Program-made: the position numbers and the translations under genes
DNA from: Sulfopaludibacter sp035551455
GTDB taxonomy: Bacteria; Acidobacteriota; Terriglobia; Bryobacterales; Bryobacteraceae
Direction: 5' to 3'
DNA length: 47,155 bases
NCBI GenBank assembly: GCA_035551455.1
Contig: DASZMZ010000285.1
Location: 1 to 47,155 of the forward strand
Shown here: one piece after another, positions 41,294-47,155 of the stretch
Numbering within the stretch: the stretch's first letter is position 1
Layout of the letters: each line of letters opens with the position of its first letter
The notes under the pieces: model-generated
Told to the model about the DNA's origin: nothing
Database searches by the model: none
Seen by the model: the letters and a program-made list of their open reading frames with translations, nothing else

Positions 41294-43702
41294 ATGAAGC
41301 TTGCCAGCCTGCGCTCGCTCCTCCGGGAGCCGGCCTTTTCGCTCACCGCGATCCTGATGCTTGGCTTGGGACTCGGCGCCACCAGCGCAGTCTTCGCGCT
41401 CGTTGACGGAGTCCTGCTCAAACCGCTTCCCTACCCGCAGCCGGAGCGCCTGGTGTCCATCCGTGAAGTGATGCCGCGCATTGCCCATCTCTACCCGACG
41501 CTGCCGGTCAACGCCCGCCACTTCGTGGAGTGGCGGAAGGCATGTCCCGCCATCGAAGCGATGTCCGTCTTCCAGCCGGGCTCGGCCAACCTCTCCGGCA
41601 GCGGCGACCCGGTACGCCTCGATACCGCTCTGGTTTCCGCCAACCTCTTCCGCCTGCTCGGCGTCCAACCGGCGCTGGGCCGCGACTTCCGTGACGAAGA
41701 GGAAGCGGACGGGCAGGATGGCGTGGTGATCCTCACCGACTCTTTCTGGCGCCGGCGTTTGCATGGCGACCCCTCCATTCTGGGCCGTCCCATCACCCTC
41801 AACGGCCGCGCCCGCGTGGTGGTGGGTATCCTCGGGCCCGATTTCCGCTTCCCGGACCGGAACGTCTTCGCGGTGGGACAGTCCGTGTCTTCGAGCACGG
41901 ACATCTTCCTGCCCAAGGTCTTCAACAAGCATGAATTGGAACAACTCCTCGGCACCCACAATTACGGCGTAATTGCCCGCCTCAAGCCCGGCGCCACGCG
42001 GCAGCAGGCGATATCTCAGTTGCAGGCTGTGCAGGCCCGCATGGAAGCGCTGGCCGGCCAGACCGTCAATCTGCGCGCGGACGTTGCGCCGCTGCTCGAG
42101 ACGGTAGCCGGCAAGTCCCGCCGCGGACTCCTGGTGCTGATGGCCGCGATCGCCGCGCTGCTGCTGATCGTCTGCGTCAACCTTGCCAATCTGCTGCTCG
42201 CCCGCAGTGAGCGGCGCAGCCGTGAATTCGCGGTGCGCGCCGCGCTTGGCGCCGGACGGGCTGCGCTGATCCGGCAGGCGATGGGCGAATCCTTGATTCT
42301 GGCGGCGGCCGGCGCGCTGCTCGCGGCATTCGTCGCCGCCTCCGGCATCCAACTGCTCAAGGCCTTCGCGCCGGCGGGCATCCCCCGGCTCGACGAGGTC
42401 CAACTCGACGGCAGCGTGCTCGGTTTCTCCGCGTTCCTTGCATTGCTGACGGCCCTGCTGTTCGGCTTCCTGCCTGCGTGGCGCGCCGGCCGCGCGAATC
42501 CGCAGGAGGCTCTCGGCGCGATCACCCGCGGCGGCACCGGCTCGGCCCGCGCCATGCGTCTGCGCGGCGTGCTGGTGGCTTCCGAAGTCGGACTCAGCGC
42601 CTTACTGCTGATTCTGGCCGGCATGCTGCTGAATAGCTTCGTCCGCCTGGTCCGCGCCGACAAGGGCTTCCGCGCCCCCACGGTTCTGGCCATGGATGTC
42701 GGCCTTTCCGGCGACCAGTACAAGACCGATGCCGCCCGCGACGCCTTCTTTCGCCGCCTCTTGGACCGCCTCTCCACCCGGCCCGGCGTGGAATCCGCCG
42801 CCATCTCGAGCGCGCTGCCGCTCGAAGGCGAGACTTGGATCGACGGCGCATCCACGGACGCCGATTCCAGGAACGAAGTGCAAGTGAACGTCCGCTTTGT
42901 GAGCGCCGATTATTTCCGCACCATCGGCATTCCCGTCCTGGCCGGACGGAGTTTCACGGACGCCGACCGGCCCTACCACCGCACCGTCATCTCCAAGAAC
43001 CTGGCCGCTGCTCTCTGGCCCGGTCAGGACCCGGTGGGCCGCCGCCTTACCCGTGGCAACAACGAGTGGTTCGACGTCATTGGGGTGGCCGGCGATGTCC
43101 GCGCTAATGCCGACCATCCGCCCGTCGCCATGATGTACCGCGGCTATTGGGACTACGTGCCCTACCGCACGGTGCTGGTGGCCCGCGCCTCCGGCACGCC
43201 GCAATCCATCGCCGGCGCACTGCGCGCGGCACTCCATGCGACCGACGCCGATGTGCCCGCCGCCAATCTCCGCACCATGTCGGAGATCCTCGATTCCAGC
43301 ATCGGCATGCGGCGGTTCCAGATGCTGCTGGCGGGCGGCTTCGCGCTCATCTCCCTGCTGGTGGCGGGATTCGGGATTTACGCGGTCGTGTCGTACACTG
43401 TGGCCCGGCGTACGGCCGAATTGGGCATCCGCGCGGCGCTGGGCGCGCAAGCGGGGCAACTGTACGGCTTGATTATCCGGCAGGGGATGGCGCCGGTTGC
43501 GGCCGGTTTGTTGGCTGCCGCCGGGGCCGCGCTATTTTTTGGCCGACTGCTGGGCAGTCTGCTCTATGAGATCGGTGGGCGGGATCCGCTCACCATCGCC
43601 GCGGTCACCGTGCTGCTGGCGCTCATTTCATTCGGCGCCTGCCTGGTGCCCGCGCGGCGCGCCAGCCGGCTGGATCCACTGGACGCGCTGAGAGATAACT
43701 AG
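41294..43702 (+). CDS. Orphan MacB/FtsX-type ABC permease 2 (acidobacterial duplicated permease)
   Basis: An 802-residue paralogue of the permease at 17685 with the same plan: N-terminal helix (AILMLGLGLGATSAVFALVDGVLLKPLPYP), a MacB core, an FtsX unit (about 280-400), then a second core and FtsX unit (about 675-795). It ends RRASRLDPLDALRDN, against RRATRLDPLAALRDE in copy 1. The two differ at many positions, so the duplication is old. No ATPase is encoded next to it. It is divergent from the ECF sigma gene across 106 bases, which may contain promoters recognised by that sigma. Confidence 0.92.
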   Translation: MKLASLRSLLREPAFSLTAILMLGLGLGATSAVFALVDGVLLKPLPYPQPERLVSIREVMPRIAHLYPTLPVNARHFVEWRKACPAIEAMSVFQPGSANLSGSGDPVRLDTALVSANLFRLLGVQPALGRDFRDEEEADGQDGVVILTDSFWRRRLHGDPSILGRPITLNGRARVVVGILGPDFRFPDRNVFAVGQSVSSSTDIFLPKVFNKHELEQLLGTHNYGVIARLKPGATRQQAISQLQAVQARMEALAGQTVNLRADVAPLLETVAGKSRRGLLVLMAAIAALLLIVCVNLANLLLARSERRSREFAVRAALGAGRAALIRQAMGESLILAAAGALLAAFVAASGIQLLKAFAPAGIPRLDEVQLDGSVLGFSAFLALLTALLFGFLPAWRAGRANPQEALGAITRGGTGSARAMRLRGVLVASEVGLSALLLILAGMLLNSFVRLVRADKGFRAPTVLAMDVGLSGDQYKTDAARDAFFRRLLDRLSTRPGVESAAISSALPLEGETWIDGASTDADSRNEVQVNVRFVSADYFRTIGIPVLAGRSFTDADRPYHRTVISKNLAAALWPGQDPVGRRLTRGNNEWFDVIGVAGDVRANADHPPVAMMYRGYWDYVPYRTVLVARASGTPQSIAGALRAALHATDADVPAANLRTMSEILDSSIGMRRFQMLLAGGFALISLLVAGFGIYAVVSYTVARRTAELGIRAALGAQAGQLYGLIIRQGMAPVAAGLLAAAGAALFFGRLLGSLLYEIGGRDPLTIAAVTVLLALISFGACLVPARRASRLDPLDALRDN

Positions 43703-43724
43703 TTTTAGGGTCGAAAAACCTCCT

Positions 43725-43832
43725 CACCACGGAGTCACGGAGGACACGAAGGAAGCACGGAGGAAATTCTTTTCACCGCCGAGACACCGAGACGCCGAGG
43801 AAGCACAGAGGGACAGAGCAAGCACGGAGACG
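43725..43832. repeat. Purine-rich imperfect CACGGAG direct repeats
   Basis: The heptamer CACGGAG occurs exactly at 43728, 43736, 43756 and 43823, with degenerate relatives between them (CACCGAGACGCCGAGG, CACAGAGGGACAGAG). The surroundings lack any start or stop codon arrangement suggesting a gene. Together with the flanks, 43703-44029 is the only gap over 300 bases in the window. It holds this repeat, a hairpin copy at 43918, and nothing else I can support. Such purine-rich arrays recur in acidobacterial and planctomycete intergenic DNA, with unknown role. Confidence 0.6.
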
Positions 43833-43917
43833 GGGGCGAAAAACCGGCTGGACATCCGGCAAAGTCCCGAGGCCCAGGCGTTTTTCATGAATTTTGGCGG
43901 GCCGCAGGCCCATCCAC

Positions 43918-43950
43918 AACAGACGACGAAAGGCGATCGTCTGTCGCTAC
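43918..43950. repeat. Dispersed hairpin repeat, copy 3
   Basis: The arms ACAGACGA (43919-43926) and TCGTCTGT (43937-43944) pair over 8 bp around the loop CGAAAGGCGA, followed by CGCTAC. It aligns with copies 1 and 2 except for one inserted base before CTAC and a diverged first arm. It lies in the non-coding gap between convergent genes, so no stop codon depends on it here. Confidence 0.68.
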
Positions 43951-44029
43951 TGCGCAGTTCGGGCCTAAGAACGTTTCGGTTGTCAAAGATCAGCAGCGCT
44001 TTCGTAGAGGGATGGATTTTCACCGAGGC

Positions 44030-45106
44030 CTACGATACCGATTGAATCAGGGCTTTGATATACCCGTAGCAGTAGGCAAAGGATTGCAAGCCGCCGGTGT
44101 CGCCGGGGGCCTGGGGCACGTGGTCCGGCATGAGCAGGTAGGGATACCCCACCTCTTTGTACACCTGAATGGCCCTCACGAAATCCACATCGCCTTCATC
44201 GGGATAGGTTTCGACGAAATCGTTCCGATGGCCGCGAATATTGCGGAAATGCACGTTGAAGATTTTGCGCCGCGTGCCGAAATAACGGATCACGTCGAAG
44301 ATTTCCTTGCCCGGATCCGCCAACATCTCTGACACGGTGCCCTGGCAGAAGTTCAACCCGTGATAAGGACTCTCGTGGATCGACACGAACTTCTTCAGTC
44401 CAGCCACCGTTCCCAGCACCCGGTCGACACCCTGGTAGCCTTCCGGCGGCATGCCCGGATCGTGCGGATGGCAGGCCATGCGGACCTTATACTCATTGGC
44501 GACCGGAATCACGCGCTCGAGGAAATAGGTGATGCGCTCCCAGAACTGATCGGCGTTGACGCGCCCCGCCCGCGTCAACGGCGTCGACGGTTTGGCATCG
44601 GCCAACCGCCACGCGCTGTACGTCGCATCTCCACGACCCGGCGCTCTACCGGGCAGCCGCACCACTCCGAGGATGCTCATGTTGTACTTGATCGAAGGAA
44701 CGCCTACCGCCGCCGCGTTTTTGATGGCGTTTTGCACGGACTCGATATCCCGATCGCGCTCCGGACTTTGCGCCAGCATGATGGCGCCGTGCTTTTCCTT
44801 ATCGATGTGGCTCGACGTGAGGAACGGCAGCGCGATGCAGTCCACGCTGATGCCGTTCTTGTCCGCGAGGTCCTTCATCGACTTCAGCTCATCGACGTTG
44901 GCGTACAGACGATCTTCGCCCACCACCGGATAGCCGCAGATATTCTTCACGCCATAGCGGGCCAGGTACTTTAAATGCGTGTCGTTGGTGGGAGCGCTCT
45001 GGCACCCCAGTTTCATGCGGGCCGGAGGCGCCGGCGCCGCCGCTGCACTGGAACTGCTCAATACGCCCGCAACCGCGCTGCTGGAAAGAAACCGTCTGCG
45101 ATTCAT
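44030..45106 (-). CDS. UxuA-like dehydratase / TIM-barrel protein with Tat signal
   Basis: The ATG at 45106 opens a Tat signal (MNRRRFLSSS, then Ala/Ser-rich) and gives 358 residues. A GTG at 45115, overlapping the previous stop as GTGA, would add 3 residues. The barrel resembles mannonate dehydratase: MACHPHDPGMPPEGYQGV, NFCQGTVSEM, NVHFRNIRG and YPDEGDVDF match the order of UxuA active-site segments. UxuA removes water from D-mannonate. Exported forms are unusual, so this may be a periplasmic relative with another sugar-acid substrate. It is the last gene of a three-gene sugar cluster. Confidence 0.83.
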   Translation of the reverse strand: MNRRRFLSSSAVAGVLSSSSAAAAPAPPARMKLGCQSAPTNDTHLKYLARYGVKNICGYPVVGEDRLYANVDELKSMKDLADKNGISVDCIALPFLTSSHIDKEKHGAIMLAQSPERDRDIESVQNAIKNAAAVGVPSIKYNMSILGVVRLPGRAPGRGDATYSAWRLADAKPSTPLTRAGRVNADQFWERITYFLERVIPVANEYKVRMACHPHDPGMPPEGYQGVDRVLGTVAGLKKFVSIHESPYHGLNFCQGTVSEMLADPGKEIFDVIRYFGTRRKIFNVHFRNIRGHRNDFVETYPDEGDVDFVRAIQVYKEVGYPYLLMPDHVPQAPGDTGGLQSFAYCYGYIKALIQSVS

Positions 45107-45111
45107 CTGAT

Positions 45112-46356
45112 TCACCCGAGCATGGCGTTGGCTTCCGGATCGCCCACCACCTGCTCCTTCGCCGCATCCCACTTCAGACGCCGTCCCAGCCGCATGGAGA
45201 GATTTCCCAAGTGGCACATGGTGGCGCTTCGATGGCCCTCTTCCACATCTGCATTCGGCTTCTTCCGGCTCTTCAAGCAGTCCAGAAAATTGCGCGCATG
45301 CTGCACGTTCAAGTCCGCACCCTTCACCTGCAAGGGCTCCATCATCGGCGCTTTGTTCTTCATCTCCGGGAAGATCTGGAAGCCGCCGCGCAGCAGCGTG
45401 AGCATTCCCTTCGTGCCGAAGATATCCAGCGTGTGAGGCTTGCCCTCGGCCACTTCACTGGACGTCCAGTTCACCACGACCTTGCCGAACTGATACATCA
45501 CCTGCTGGATGTCGGGAGTCTCTCCGCCGTCGGTCAGCGAGTACCGCCCGCCGAATGCCGAGATATCGGTGGGCGCATCCATTCCCACAATCCAGCGCGC
45601 GATGTCCAGATGATGCGCGCCCCAATTGGTCATCTGTCCGCCCGAATAATCCCAGAACCAGCGGAAATTGTAGATGCAGCGGAAGGGGTCGAAAGGCCGC
45701 TTGGGCGCGGGTCCCAGCCACATGGCGTAATCGAATTCGGGACTGATGCCGGCCGCCATTTCCGTGGCCTTGAGTCCCGGAAAGATGTTGCGCTGGTAGC
45801 CGGCATCGATGCGGTGGACCTGGCCGATCCCGCCGTCCTGAATCAGCTTCACGGCTTGCGCATAATGGGCTCCACTGCGCTGCTGGCTGCCCGCCTGCAC
45901 CACGCGATTGTGCTTGCGCGCGGCCTGCACCATCTGGCGGCCTTCGGCGATCCGCAAGGAGAGAGGCTTCTCGCAATAGACGTCTTTGCCCGCCTCGCAG
46001 GCAGCGATGGTGATGGCCGAATGCCAGTGATCGGGCGTGGCCACAATCACCGCGTCGATATCCTTCAGCGCCAGCAGTTCGCGATAATCCTTGAACGGCT
46101 TGGCGCGACCCTCGGCGATGGCGATACCCTTCTCGCGAAAGGGACCGTACACATCGCAGACCGCCACGGGATCCACTTCCGGCTCTTTGAGGAACGTGGT
46201 CCAATCTTCGCGGCCGCGGCCGCCGCTGCCGATCAGGCCGAACCGGATCCTGTCATTGGCGCCCCAGACGCGGCCGGCACTCAAGGCGGTACCGGCACTC
46301 ACCGCAAACGCGCTGCGCAGCAGGGTCCGCCGGTTTAAGCTTCCTGATTGGTACAC
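45112..46356 (-). CDS. Gfo/Idh/MocA-family oxidoreductase with Tat signal
   Basis: A 414-residue NAD(P)-dependent sugar oxidoreductase. The N terminus (LNRRTLLRSAFAVSAG, residues 8-23) is a twin-arginine signal, then the Rossmann motif GLIGSGGRGRED, VIVATPDHWHS, and the catalytic Lys in CEKPLSLRI. The C-terminal beta sheet domain follows with the DYSGGQMTNWGAHHLDI segment, where the His pair is typical. Exported members carry their NAD cofactor with them, as in glucose-fructose oxidoreductase. The start overlaps the enolase-type gene by 22 bases, and the stop is 5 bases before the UxuA-like ATG. The three genes form one unit for sugar acid processing. Confidence 0.92.
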   Translation of the reverse strand: MYQSGSLNRRTLLRSAFAVSAGTALSAGRVWGANDRIRFGLIGSGGRGREDWTTFLKEPEVDPVAVCDVYGPFREKGIAIAEGRAKPFKDYRELLALKDIDAVIVATPDHWHSAITIAACEAGKDVYCEKPLSLRIAEGRQMVQAARKHNRVVQAGSQQRSGAHYAQAVKLIQDGGIGQVHRIDAGYQRNIFPGLKATEMAAGISPEFDYAMWLGPAPKRPFDPFRCIYNFRWFWDYSGGQMTNWGAHHLDIARWIVGMDAPTDISAFGGRYSLTDGGETPDIQQVMYQFGKVVVNWTSSEVAEGKPHTLDIFGTKGMLTLLRGGFQIFPEMKNKAPMMEPLQVKGADLNVQHARNFLDCLKSRKKPNADVEEGHRSATMCHLGNLSMRLGRRLKWDAAKEQVVGDPEANAMLG

Positions 46357-47155
46357 AGTCCAACTCCGTCCAGAGTGCTGGTGTCCAGATATCCGTTCCG
46401 CACGTCGACGATGCCGGGGAATCGCTTCTCCCAGCCCTTATTGGCCGACGGAACATACTCGCGCGCATTGGCTTCGAGCGCCGTCACCCCTGGCACATGC
46501 GAGGCGATCCCGGCCGAGACCACCAGCGCGGCACCGGGACAAGTCAGATCCTGCGCGCAGCGGAACATCTTGTATTTTTGCGCCGCGGCGCCCATCAGCA
46601 GCGATTGCGAGACGCCCTTGCACGCCTTCAGGGCCACGCCCGTGTAACCCATTTCGCGCGCGATGAGCAGGGAATCCAGCCCCGTCAACGATTCGTCAAT
46701 CACCACGGGGCGCAGTTTCGCCGCCTCGAACATGGTGTTCTGCCGGTTGGCCGCCAAGTCGCGCGCCGTGGGCTGCTCGATGTACTGGACTTTGTCGAAG
46801 GCCGAGGCGGCTTTGCCCTTCAATTGGGCCTCGAAATCCAGCAGATATTGAACGTTCGGGCAGCGCTCATTGAAGTCCAGCGAGTAGATCCAGGCGGTGA
46901 CGTTGCGCTTGGCCTGCGCCGCGCCGGCCACCTTATCGATGGACGCGACGCGATCCACGTCCCAGGCGAGGTCTGCGCCGTTCAGTTTGATTTTGATGGC
47001 GGTCACGCCGCTGTAGGGAATCCAGCCTGCGAGAGATTCCGGCAAGCCATCGCCGATGGGCTTCTTTACATCGGCCGCCGTCAGCGGGTCCGACGCGCCC
47101 ACAGAGTGGTACATCTGAATTTTCGGCGCGGGTTTGGGCAGCACGTACTGTTCCA
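46335..47155 (-). CDS. Enolase-superfamily enzyme, 5' end cut by the window
   Basis: The frame is open through the right edge, so only about 273 C-terminal residues are visible. Metal and base residues follow the muconate-lactonising-enzyme pattern: KIKLNG (K-x-K base), LDFNE (Asp), IEQPTARDL (Glu), VIDESL (Asp/Glu) and LKACKG (second Lys base). Members include cycloisomerases, dipeptide epimerases and sugar acid dehydratases; the exact reaction is unclear. It overlaps the oxidoreductase gene by 22 bases, so the three-gene cluster begins outside the window. The GTG at 47144 is not a true start, since coding sequence continues upstream. Confidence 0.85.
   Translation of the reverse strand, partial: EQYVLPKPAPKIQMYHSVGASDPLTAADVKKPIGDGLPESLAGWIPYSGVTAIKIKLNGADLAWDVDRVASIDKVAGAAQAKRNVTAWIYSLDFNERCPNVQYLLDFEAQLKGKAASAFDKVQYIEQPTARDLAANRQNTMFEAAKLRPVVIDESLTGLDSLLIAREMGYTGVALKACKGVSQSLLMGAAAQKYKMFRCAQDLTCPGAALVVSAGIASHVPGVTALEANAREYVPSANKGWEKRFPGIVDVRNGYLDTSTLDGVGLCTNQEA

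Noticed and set aside
43725..43832. CRISPR-like array
   Set aside because: Repeats are 7 bases and irregularly spaced with no unique spacers of constant length, and no cas genes are present.
1..47155. tRNA, rRNA or known riboswitch genes
   Set aside because: Genes are packed closely and no intergenic stretch that I read shows a cloverleaf, rRNA segment or recognisable riboswitch core.

Overview
The window looks like chromosomal DNA of an acidobacterium close to Solibacter/Bryobacter. The evidence is its high GC content, two orphan MacB/FtsX-type permeases of the 'acidobacterial duplicated' kind with no ATPase gene beside them, two small secreted proteins of the Solibacter-expanded TIGR03435 family, Tat-exported sugar enzymes, and a membrane-bound Ser/Thr kinase. 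This assignment rests on family content only. No plasmid, phage, transposase, CRISPR array, tRNA or rRNA was seen.

Layout. 1-4.7 kb: end of an unknown gene, di-haem cytochrome c peroxidase, 2-hydroxyacid dehydrogenase, GlpX fructose bisphosphatase, a zinc-ribbon membrane protein and an EamA exporter. 4.7-9.7 kb (minus strand): a compact signalling/envelope cluster of OmpR-type regulator, CheY-like receiver, outer-membrane porin, cupredoxin-like protein and sensor histidine kinase. 9.9-15.2 kb: Rieske ferredoxin, MutM, an outer-membrane barrel, ROK sugar kinase, an orphan protein behind a strong hairpin, a Skp/OmpH-like chaperone and a Tat-type TIM-barrel protein. 15.2-24.5 kb: aminotransferase translationally coupled to an APC permease, orphan permease 1, MFS exporter, quinone oxidoreductase, YCII protein, TIGR03435 protein 1 and a Met-rich secreted protein.

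24.5-31.2 kb (minus strand): a drug-efflux operon of TetR repressor, membrane-fusion lipoprotein and one 1572-residue protein joining an RND pump to a TolC-type outer-membrane factor. A perfect 16-bp palindrome lies inside the only near-consensus sigma-70 promoter seen, directly before tetR. 31.3-36.4 kb: Crp/Fnr regulator, MiaE, TIGR03435 protein 2 next to a small metallopeptidase, DUF2911 protein, PLP decarboxylase and a YiiX-like papain-fold protein. 36.5-43.7 kb: a PDZ-membrane-GAF-zinc-ribbon-kinase protein, an ECF sigma factor coupled to a protein with an anti-sigma-like zinc motif at one end and a TonB domain at the other, and orphan permease 2. 44-47.2 kb (minus strand): a sugar-acid catabolic cluster (enolase-superfamily enzyme cut by the window edge, Gfo/Idh/MocA oxidoreductase, UxuA-like dehydratase).

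Recurring features are 4-base ATGA start/stop overlaps that couple genes, two promoters placed so close to the start codon that the mRNAs may be leaderless, and three copies of a roughly 33-bp hairpin repeat, two of which supply the stop codon of the neighbouring gene. The strongest candidates for unusual biology are the zinc-motif/TonB fusion with its sigma factor, the RND-TolC fusion operon, and the five-gene two-component/porin/cupredoxin cluster.
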